From: an uncultured Acidobacteriota bacterium
GTDB taxonomy: Bacteria; Acidobacteriota; Vicinamibacteria; Vicinamibacterales; UBA8438
Reading direction: 5' to 3'
Length of the DNA stretch: 8,813 nucleotides
Assembly: GCA_913043805.1 (NCBI GenBank)
Contig: CAJWMX010000095.1
Coordinates: forward strand, 1-8,813
Shown: in pieces, positions 1 through 6,056 of the stretch
Layout: each line of letters begins with the position of its first letter
Numbering within the stretch: the stretch's first letter is position 1
Notes under the pieces: generated by a model
What the model saw: the letters and a program-made list of their open reading frames with translations, nothing else
Databases searched by the model: none
Told to the model about the DNA's origin: nothing
Program-made: the position numbers and the translations under genes

Positions 1-1
1 T

Positions 2-40
2 TGGCAGATGTTCTGGGACGCTGTGATCTCCCCCCAGTAG
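2..40 (+). other. Upstream coding remnant of the permease ending in an in-frame TAG
   Basis: Translated in the same frame as the permease, bases 2-37 read WQMFWDAVISPQ, followed by TAG at 38-40, then IARRLRRT leading into the permease body. A W-x-x-F motif followed about 25 residues later by a P-R-E or R-P-E motif (here RPE at bases 83-91) is typical of the segment before the middle transmembrane helices in Wzm/TagG-like permeases. The spacing across the stop is about right, so no insertion or deletion seems needed. A single base change (for example CAG to TAG) or a sequencing error would explain it. The family comparison is from memory, not from an alignment. Confidence 0.55.
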
Positions 41-52
41 ATCGCCCGCCGT

Positions 53-565
53 TTGCGCCGCACCTGTGTCGATGGTCCGCTGCGTCCCGAGGCCATGGTC
101 GCGGCGGGCGCGGGCCTGGTCGTCTTCAACTCATTTTTCTACGGAGCGTTGTTCGTCATCGCCTATGCCCTCACGATGACGTTGCCACCAGTGACACTGC
201 CGCTTGGTCTGCTCGCGCTCCCGGTCATCGTGCTGGGTGGGCTCACGGTGGGCGCCTTCTTCCTTCCACTGACCTTCGTGTATCTGGACTTCCGTTTCGG
301 GCTTCCACTGCTCTCCCCGCTGCTGCTCTGGACCGCTCCGATCATCTACACGGCACCTGAGTCCGGCGTGCTGGCGGTGATCAATCGCTGGAACCCGCTG
401 ACCTATCTGATCAACATCCCCCGGGGATGGCTGGTCGTGGGCGCCGGACCGCAGGATGGCTGGTTCCTGGTCTGCGCCGGCGTCTTCGCGCTGCTGGCCG
501 GACTGACGTTGCGGTACTACCGCCGGGCCGTTCCGCTCGCGGTGCAGAGCCTGCCGCAGCGCTAG
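53..565 (+). CDS. ABC-2 type polysaccharide export permease, C-terminal part (5' end missing or interrupted)
   Basis: This is the C-terminal part of an integral membrane permease that would form the channel of an ABC exporter for a surface polysaccharide (Wzm/KpsM/TagG type). The open frame gives 170 residues from a TTG at 53, but the real start is not here: homology-like sequence runs upstream in the same frame to base 2 across a TAG at 38-40. Hydrophobic segments lie near residues 21-43, 48-76, 84-101 and 137-152. A family-typical pattern is visible: YLDFRF (77-82) after the long helix, a TAPIIYT segment (94-100), then NPLTYLINIPRG (114-125), matching the usual 'P-V-I-Y ... N-P ... R' layout. 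It ends with a basic tail and a TAG stop 12 bases before the ABC ATPase gene, its expected partner. The family call is confident; whether the gene is functional is uncertain because of the upstream stop. Confidence 0.8.
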   Translation: MRRTCVDGPLRPEAMVAAGAGLVVFNSFFYGALFVIAYALTMTLPPVTLPLGLLALPVIVLGGLTVGAFFLPLTFVYLDFRFGLPLLSPLLLWTAPIIYTAPESGVLAVINRWNPLTYLINIPRGWLVVGAGPQDGWFLVCAGVFALLAGLTLRYYRRAVPLAVQSLPQR

Positions 566-577
566 AACTCTCTGACC

Positions 578-2461
578 ATGTCGGTGCCAGTGGCCGCTTC
601 CGTCGCCGTGTCAGCCCCGGCGCCAACCATGCTCGAATGCCGGGGCTTGACCAAGGTGTATTGCCGCGGGTTCGAACAGGGGCGACGCTATGCGTTCGTG
701 GACATCCTCCGACCCGGGCGCCGTCCGATCGAGCGCTTGCGCCGAGAGGAGTTCCTGGCGGTCGATCGCTTCTCGGTCACGGTGCGGAAAGGCGAGAACG
801 TCCTCGTGCTCGGCCTGCCCGGGGCCGGCAAGACCACGATCGCGAAGCTCCTGACCGGCATGCTCCTGGCCGATGCGGGAGACGTCCACTTCCATGGTCG
901 GTTGGGACTGGTCTCGGGCGGGAAGCTGGGGATGGTGCCGTTCCTCACCGTCTGGGAGTACATCCAGCTGGCCACGGGCATTCATGGCGCCGAGCCGGGT
1001 GTGCATGACGCGTGTTGCGAGCGAGCCCTCGAGTTGACCGGACTGACCGACAAGCGGGACCTGAAGATCGTCGACCTCGACAAGCTCGACACCCGCTATC
1101 TCTCGATCGCGTCTGCGCTGGTCGTGCCGCATGACGTGCGGATTTTCGACGGGGTCCCACGGCCAGGCCGAGACCGCGCCTCCCGGCAGGTCGCGGCGCT
1201 GGCGACCGAGCATCTCGAGCGCGGTTCCAACCTGATTCTTGCCAGCAGCACCGCCAATCTGCCGGCCCGGATCTCGCACGCGGCGATTCTGCACGAAGGG
1301 GAGACATTGTTCGAGGGCGGCCTCGACACCGTCGTGCCGGTCTTCGATCACTTCGTCTACCGCATGCAACGGATTGAGCAGTTCGTCCGCGAGGCGGAGG
1401 AGGCGGGACGGGAGGTCGACCCATCCCGGATGCTCCGCCCGCCCGAGATCATCACCAGAGCTCGCCGGAGCCTGGAGCGCTCGCGTATCGGTCCGATGGT
1501 CGAGGAGCGAATCGCCAAAGCCTGGGCGAGCACGCAGCCGGTCGTCGTCGGGCCGTATCTCTCGGACGTCGGGTTCGAGCTTCTCTACTGGCGCCCCTTC
1601 GTGGCCTGGATGCACGAGCACTACGGGGAGCGCACCGCGCCGGTGATCGCGCTTTCCCGGGGACGAGTCGGCGACTGGTACGCGTCGAGGGCAACTGACT
1701 ACGTCGATGCGTGCGACCTGGTGGACTTCGACACCTTCCTCACCCGGAACCGACAACGAGTCCGTGCGACCGGTTCCTGGAAGCAAAAGGTGATCGCCGA
1801 CTTCGACCGGGAGCTCCTCGATGCACTGTCCGCGCGGTTCGATGATGTCGAGCCGGAGGTCCTGCACCCGTCACTCATCTTCCGAGTCTGTTCCCGCATC
1901 TGGAACGGGACGCTCCCGCACGACTGGCTGGCGGAGCATGGCGTCTATGACTATCTCCAGCCCACGCTGACTCGAGACGACACCATCTGCCCGCCCGAGC
2001 CGTATGTGGTTGCCAGCTTCTGGTTCAGCAGCTGTTTCACCGATACCCGCCAGCATCGACATCTGATCCATCTGGCGCTCTCGGAGCTGAGTCAGCGGAT
2101 GCCGGTGGTGGTCGTCGACACCGGTGGGTTTCCTGGAGTTCCAGAGTCACTGGATGCCAGTGGGGATATCAGAGTGGTTCCAGGGCCCCAGCACTCCGAA
2201 GGTCAGCTCGGTCTTCAGTCCCGCATCATTGCCGGTTCCCGGGCATATGTCGGGTCGTTCGGCAATATCTCCCAGCTGGCTCCGTTCTTTCGGGTGCCGA
2301 GCCTGTTGGTGTTCGACGAGGAGGGTGGGCATTCGGCTCACCACCGTCGGACCGCCCGGACGATCGCCGACGTGATGGACGACCGCACGACCGACATCGT
2401 TCGAGCACCGGAACTCAACCCGGCGCGTCTCAGCGCCTGGATCGATCAGGCCTTGTCATGA
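578..2461 (+). CDS. Fusion of a degenerate KpsT/Wzt-like ABC ATPase domain to an unrecognised C-terminal module
   Basis: Residues 18 to about 260 form an ABC ATPase domain of the polysaccharide/teichoic-acid exporter type, the likely partner of the permease just upstream. Walker A is canonical, GLPGAGKTT at 79-87, and LTVWEY (123-128) sits where this family has its L-T-G-R-E-N motif. The other motifs are eroded: the signature region (about 171-178) lacks SSGM/LSGGQ, Walker B reads VRIFDG (187-192) with Gly in place of catalytic Glu, and the switch-His region reads LASST (221-225). A charged linker (about 262-317) leads to a C-terminal module (about 318-582) starting GPYLSDVGFELLYW, which is paralogous to residues 565-832 of the next gene. 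This is not the beta-sandwich known at the Wzt C terminus, as far as I can judge. The ATG at 629 (Met18) fits the domain boundary as well as the ATG at 578; neither has a clear Shine-Dalgarno. The stop overlaps the next start as ATGA. The ABC family is confident, active hydrolysis is doubtful, and the module's role is unknown. Confidence 0.82.
   Translation: MSVPVAASVAVSAPAPTMLECRGLTKVYCRGFEQGRRYAFVDILRPGRRPIERLRREEFLAVDRFSVTVRKGENVLVLGLPGAGKTTIAKLLTGMLLADAGDVHFHGRLGLVSGGKLGMVPFLTVWEYIQLATGIHGAEPGVHDACCERALELTGLTDKRDLKIVDLDKLDTRYLSIASALVVPHDVRIFDGVPRPGRDRASRQVAALATEHLERGSNLILASSTANLPARISHAAILHEGETLFEGGLDTVVPVFDHFVYRMQRIEQFVREAEEAGREVDPSRMLRPPEIITRARRSLERSRIGPMVEERIAKAWASTQPVVVGPYLSDVGFELLYWRPFVAWMHEHYGERTAPVIALSRGRVGDWYASRATDYVDACDLVDFDTFLTRNRQRVRATGSWKQKVIADFDRELLDALSARFDDVEPEVLHPSLIFRVCSRIWNGTLPHDWLAEHGVYDYLQPTLTRDDTICPPEPYVVASFWFSSCFTDTRQHRHLIHLALSELSQRMPVVVVDTGGFPGVPESLDASGDIRVVPGPQHSEGQLGLQSRIIAGSRAYVGSFGNISQLAPFFRVPSLLVFDEEGGHSAHHRRTARTIADVMDDRTTDIVRAPELNPARLSAWIDQALS
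1529..2323 (+). repeat. Copy 1 of a diverged shared protein module (in the ABC ATPase fusion)
   Basis: Residues 318-582 of the ABC fusion. Compared by eye with copy 2 (4150-4953), the opening stretch of 23 residues (322-344 against 568-590) has 17 identities, including VGFELLYW. Further shared points are LSRG (359-362 against 605-608), a WY pair (367-368 against 613-614), YVD (375-377 against 621-623), DF-x-RE (408-412 against 653-657), a His-Pro pair (430-431 against 675-676), and RAY-hydrophobic-G followed by S-x-LAPF near the end. This is an ancient protein-level duplication; the DNA is not a close repeat. Confidence 0.85.
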
Positions 2462-5133
2462 AGATCTTCTTTTCCATGCGTCATCCGGGCACGCTCCGAA
2501 ACTTCGGGTCGACGATCCGGGAGCTTGCCCGTCGGGGGCATGAGATTCATCTGTCGTTCGTCATGCAGGACCGCCTCGGCGACGGTCGACTGCTGTGGGA
2601 GCTGACCGACGACTGTCCATCAGTCACCTACTCGGAGCTCACCAAGAAGACCCCGTATCGGTTCTGGCTCGGCCTGGCTCGGGGGGTGCGTCTGTGGGCT
2701 GACTATCTCCGGTATCTCGGTCCGGAGTATCGGGATGCCTTCAAGCTGCGCGAGCGTGCGGAGATCCGGCTCCCCGGGGCGCTGGTGACCTTCAGCAAGC
2801 TACCGCTGGTCAATTCACAGGGCGGTCGGCGTCTATTGTGGAAGCTCCTGCTCTGGATCGAGCGTGCGATTCCGACCGATACCTGGGTCGACGCCCAGAT
2901 CGCGGCCCAGTCCCCGGACGTGGTGCTGGCCACCCCCCTCGTCGATCTTGGGTCCGACCAGGTCGACTTCATCAAGAGCGCCAAGGCGCAGGGTGTGCAC
3001 ACCGGACTCTGTGTGCACAGCTGGGACAACCTGACCAACAAGGGGTTGATGCGCGTGCTCCCGGACCGGGTCTATCTCTGGAATGAGTTCCAGAAGCGGG
3101 AAGCGGTCGATATGCACGGCATGCGGGCCGACGACGTGCTCGTGACCGGTTCTCCCGTCTACGACCAGTGGTTCGACCGGACGCCGAGCACCTCCCGCGT
3201 CGACTTCTGCGCCAAGGTCGGGCTGCCTGATGAGCGGCCCTACATCCTGTATCTCTGTTCTTCCGGGTTCATCGCGCCCAACGAGGCCAAGTTCGTCGAC
3301 CAGTGGGTGCGCGCGCTCCGCGAGGCGCCCGATTCGTCGGTGCGTGACGCCGCCGTCGTCGTCAGGCCCCATCCGGAGAACGTGCAGCCCTGGCAGAAAT
3401 ACGATCTGGCGGAGTTCGACGACGTGGTGGTCTGGCCGTCCGGTGGCGCAAACCCGGTGGACGAGAGCTCGAAGAACGACTTCTACGATTCGCTCTATCA
3501 CAGCGCGATGGTGGTCGGGATCAACACCAGCGCCCAGATCGAGGCGGGCATCGTCGGGCGGCCGGTGTTTACCGTACAGACCGATGAGCATGTCGGGACC
3601 CAGGAAGGGACTCTGCACTTCCACTACCTCCTGGAGGCGGGAGGCGGCCTGCTGAGCAACGCGCGCGGGTTCGACGAGCACGTCGGTCAGTTGGCCCGGG
3701 CCTTCGAACGGCGGCCCGAGGATGCCGAGAAGCTGCGGGGCTTCGTCGAGGCGTTCGTGAGGCCGCGCGGCATCGAGACCCGGGCCACCCCACTGACCGC
3801 GGATGGCATCGAGGCGCTGGGCCAGGAGCCCAAGCCGTCTCCCGAGCGGCCTGGACCGCTGCTCTATCCGTTGCGCTGGCTGCTGTTCCCGGTGGCGGTC
3901 GGTATCAAAGTCGTCCGCAATCTCACCCGGGTCAGGGTCAAGCGTCAACGGAAGCTACGCCCGCTGACCTTCACCGGGATGCTGCTCAAGCCGCTCTTTG
4001 GCGCGATGGACATCATCCTGCGCTGGCGTCCGGCCAAAGGGTTCGTCAAGAAGTACGTCGTGCCCAGGGTGATGTCCCGCGTCAGCCCTGACGAGCCGAC
4101 CGAGGAGATGGTGGCCATCCCCCGCATCATCGACAAGATGCACAAGATCGACCGGCCGCTGGTCGTGGGGCCCTGGTTGAGCGAGGTCGGGTTCGAGCTG
4201 CTCTACTGGATTCCGTTCCTGAACTGGGTCCGGACATATCGACCGTTCGACCGGGACCGGATGATCATCCTGTCTCGCGGTGGGGTGGCACCCTGGTATC
4301 GACAGATCGGGTCCCGCTACGTCGATGTCTTCGACTTCTTCACGCCCGAACAGCTGCGCGAGAAGAACGAGGAGCGTATTGCCGAAGGCTTGATGAAGCA
4401 GCGGGCGTTGACCGATTTCGAGCGCGAGGTCGTCAAGCTGGTGAAGGTTGGAATTCAGCGTCGGGACGTGCAGCTCTTCCACCCGATGTACATGTATCGC
4501 CTCTTTTATCCGTACTGGAAGAGTCGCACGTCCATCAATCTGATCGAGAACTTCGCGTCGTTCGAGCGGTTGCCCCAGATCGATGCCTCGGATGTCGCCG
4601 ACAAGCTCCCCGACGACTACGTGGCCGTCCGCTTCTACCACAACACGGCGTTTCCCGAGACCGAAGAGAACCTCGCCTTCGTGCGGCAGCTCCTGACGCG
4701 GGTCACCGAGACGACTGACGTCGTGCTGCTGAACCCTGGCTACTCGATCGACGACCACTGGGATCTGAAACCCGACGTGACCCGTCGAGTACACACCATC
4801 GACCAGCTGCTCGAGCCCCGTAACAATCTCGAGGTCCAGACCAAGGTCGTGAGCCGGGCCCGCGCCTATATCGGGAACTACGGCGGGTTGTCCTACTTGG
4901 CGCCGTTCTATGGGGTTCAGTCGCTGGCCTTCTACTCCAGCCCGAACCATGTCGCGCCGCATCATCTCGACCTTATGTATCGCGTGGCGGCCAAGCTCAA
5001 GCGCGGATCCTTCGTGGCGCTCGATACTCAGGGCCTCGATGTCCTCAGTCTGGTGCTGCAGGGGGCGCCGGTTGAAGCGGCGCTGGCGGAAAGCGGCGAC
5101 GCGGAGCATCCCGCAGCGGCGGAGCTGGGTTGA
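2458..5133 (+). CDS. Two-domain protein: N-terminal GT-B-like surface-polysaccharide transferase plus the C-terminal module shared with the ABC ATPase
   Basis: Residues 1 to about 455 look like a GT-B fold transferase of the kind found in capsule and teichoic-acid loci (CDP-glycerol glycerophosphotransferase / surface carbohydrate type). They start MKIFFSMRHPGTLRNFGSTI with RELARRGHEI following, then have SWDNLTNKGLMR (188-199), VTGSPVYDQWF (229-239), VVRPHPEN (301-308) and INTSAQIEAGIVGRPVFTV (355-373), the usual donor-site region. This half is clearly paralogous to the gene at 6053-7618. Residues 467-505 are hydrophobic then strongly basic (LRWLLFPVAVGIKVV, then RVRVKRQRKLR), suggesting a membrane-surface tether. 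Residues 565-832 repeat the module at the C terminus of the upstream ABC protein (GPWLSEVGFELLYW at 571-584; RAYIGNYGGLSYLAPF at 802-817). The product is probably cytoplasmic and membrane-associated. At 891 residues it is about twice a single transferase. The ATG start overlaps the upstream stop. Donor and acceptor cannot be told; the second half could be another transferase domain. Confidence 0.78.
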   Translation: MKIFFSMRHPGTLRNFGSTIRELARRGHEIHLSFVMQDRLGDGRLLWELTDDCPSVTYSELTKKTPYRFWLGLARGVRLWADYLRYLGPEYRDAFKLRERAEIRLPGALVTFSKLPLVNSQGGRRLLWKLLLWIERAIPTDTWVDAQIAAQSPDVVLATPLVDLGSDQVDFIKSAKAQGVHTGLCVHSWDNLTNKGLMRVLPDRVYLWNEFQKREAVDMHGMRADDVLVTGSPVYDQWFDRTPSTSRVDFCAKVGLPDERPYILYLCSSGFIAPNEAKFVDQWVRALREAPDSSVRDAAVVVRPHPENVQPWQKYDLAEFDDVVVWPSGGANPVDESSKNDFYDSLYHSAMVVGINTSAQIEAGIVGRPVFTVQTDEHVGTQEGTLHFHYLLEAGGGLLSNARGFDEHVGQLARAFERRPEDAEKLRGFVEAFVRPRGIETRATPLTADGIEALGQEPKPSPERPGPLLYPLRWLLFPVAVGIKVVRNLTRVRVKRQRKLRPLTFTGMLLKPLFGAMDIILRWRPAKGFVKKYVVPRVMSRVSPDEPTEEMVAIPRIIDKMHKIDRPLVVGPWLSEVGFELLYWIPFLNWVRTYRPFDRDRMIILSRGGVAPWYRQIGSRYVDVFDFFTPEQLREKNEERIAEGLMKQRALTDFEREVVKLVKVGIQRRDVQLFHPMYMYRLFYPYWKSRTSINLIENFASFERLPQIDASDVADKLPDDYVAVRFYHNTAFPETEENLAFVRQLLTRVTETTDVVLLNPGYSIDDHWDLKPDVTRRVHTIDQLLEPRNNLEVQTKVVSRARAYIGNYGGLSYLAPFYGVQSLAFYSSPNHVAPHHLDLMYRVAAKLKRGSFVALDTQGLDVLSLVLQGAPVEAALAESGDAEHPAAAELG
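4150..4953 (+). repeat. Copy 2 of the diverged shared protein module (in the 891-residue transferase)
   Basis: Residues 565-832 of the 891-residue protein. It is the better candidate for an active version: the C-terminal segment RAYIGNYGGLSYLAPF (802-817) has a glycine-rich turn followed by a helix start, reminiscent of the donor-binding half of GT-B transferases, whereas copy 1 has SFGNIS in place of NYGGLS. No Pfam family comes to mind for this module. Confidence 0.85.
5121..5124 (+). promoter_or_regulatory. Ribosome binding site for the FkbM-like gene
   Basis: GGAG lies eight bases before the ATG at 5133, inside the end of the preceding gene. It supports ATG 5133 over TTG 5130 as the start. 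Confidence 0.5.
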
Positions 5134-6056
5134 TGGCGGTCAAGCGTTCTCCACTCGTGCCCGGTGGCGGGGGAGACCCGTTGGACGACATTCGCGCCAG
5201 GCTGGAGCGGATCGAAGCGACCCTCGGCAAGCTGAAACGGACCGACCAGCTGGTGCAGGCCCTGGCCAGACGGTTGTATCTCGACGGGGTCGAGCTGCCG
5301 CCGCGCAAGCAGCTTCGGTCGCATCGGTTCGGGGTCATGTCGCAGAACGGCGAGGACGGACTGCTGCTGGAGCTGTTTCGGAGGATCGGCGTCGCGCAGC
5401 GACGCTTCGTCGAGATCGGGTGCGGCGTCAACGGTGGGAATTCCGGGTTCCTGGCCCAGGAGCTCGGCTGGGCCGGATTGATGGTCGACGGCAATCCCGG
5501 GGCGGTAGACAAGGTCGGGCTCAAGTTCGTCAGTGACGAGGTCACGGCGGAATGTCACCTGGTGTCACGGGAGAGCATCAACGAGATCATCGAGACGGCC
5601 GGCCTGGCGGGCGAGATCGACCTGTTGAGCATCGACATCGACGGGAACGACTTCTGGGTCTGGGACGCGACGACGGTGGTGAACCCCCGGGTGGTCATCA
5701 TCGAATACAACTACCTGCTGGGTCCCAGCGCGGCGGTGACCATTCCCTACGATGCCGACTTCCGCCTGCCCAAGGCGCCGACTCGCGCCTACCGTGGAGC
5801 GTCGCTGGAGGCGATGGTGCGGCTGGCGCGACGCAAGGGGTACCGATTGGTGTCGAGTGAGCGCATCAACGCCGTGTTCCTGCGCAACGACATCGATTGC
5901 GATCTGCCCACCCTCGAGACCCACGAGGCCTATCAGGCTCCCGCCAATCGCGGGAAGGATGTCTTCAAGAAGATTGGCGCCCACGGGCTGCCGTTGGTGC
6001 CGGTCAACGAAGACGGGACGACGGCGGACCCGGTGCCGGCGGAGCAGGCTCGATGA
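5133..6056 (+). CDS. FkbM-like SAM-dependent methyltransferase
   Basis: A 307-residue protein likely to transfer a methyl group from S-adenosylmethionine to a hydroxyl on a sugar or glycan intermediate. Residues 18-47 are charged and heptad-like, possibly a short coiled coil. SQNGEDGLL (70-78) precedes the Rossmann motif I, FVEIGCGVNGG (92-102); GLMVDGN (115-121) gives the acidic residue expected to bind the SAM ribose; IDLLSIDIDGND (162-173) is the post-motif strand typical of FkbM-like proteins in polysaccharide clusters. Start choice: ATG at 5133 has GGAG at 5121-5124, eight bases upstream, and forms a TGATG overlap with the previous stop. The TTG codon just before (5130) is a less likely start. 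The C-terminal 25 residues are acidic and proline-rich and look non-catalytic. Methyltransferase fold is fairly sure; the FkbM assignment and the substrate are less so. Confidence 0.75.
   Translation: MAVKRSPLVPGGGGDPLDDIRARLERIEATLGKLKRTDQLVQALARRLYLDGVELPPRKQLRSHRFGVMSQNGEDGLLLELFRRIGVAQRRFVEIGCGVNGGNSGFLAQELGWAGLMVDGNPGAVDKVGLKFVSDEVTAECHLVSRESINEIIETAGLAGEIDLLSIDIDGNDFWVWDATTVVNPRVVIIEYNYLLGPSAAVTIPYDADFRLPKAPTRAYRGASLEAMVRLARRKGYRLVSSERINAVFLRNDIDCDLPTLETHEAYQAPANRGKDVFKKIGAHGLPLVPVNEDGTTADPVPAEQAR
6041..6044 (+). promoter_or_regulatory. Ribosome binding site for the stand-alone GT-B-like gene
   Basis: GGAG lies eight bases before the ATG at 6053, the same spacing as at the previous junction. 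It supports this start over the long in-frame upstream extension to 5897, which lies wholly inside the methyltransferase gene. Confidence 0.55.

Noticed and set aside
1..360. Open frame of 119 residues at the left edge, + strand
   Set aside because: It overlaps the permease in another frame, and its Arg/His/Gly-rich composition shows no domain; the frame with transmembrane helices and ABC-2 motifs is the real one.
566..577. Possible terminator or promoter in the only gap of any size
   Set aside because: Twelve bases are too few for either; no hairpin or -10/-35 pattern is visible.
427..1008. 193-residue open frame on the + strand across the permease/ATPase junction
   Set aside because: It conflicts with two well-supported genes, and its Arg/Gly/Pro-rich composition is typical of an out-of-frame GC-rich reading.
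611..1867. 418-residue open frame on the - strand
   Set aside because: Antisense shadow of the ABC fusion gene, a common effect of GC-rich codon use. No recognisable motifs; the + strand protein has Walker A and a conserved module.
2833..3948. 371-residue open frame on the - strand
   Set aside because: Antisense to the GT-B domain of the 891-residue protein; His/Arg/Asp-rich translation with no domain.
3955..5109. 384-residue open frame on the - strand
   Set aside because: Antisense to the second half of the 891-residue protein, which is supported by homology to a second copy of the module.
5897..6052. N-terminal extension of the 521-residue transferase
   Set aside because: The extension lies inside the methyltransferase gene, has shadow-like composition, and the fold begins exactly at ATG 6053 with a Shine-Dalgarno and ATGA overlap.
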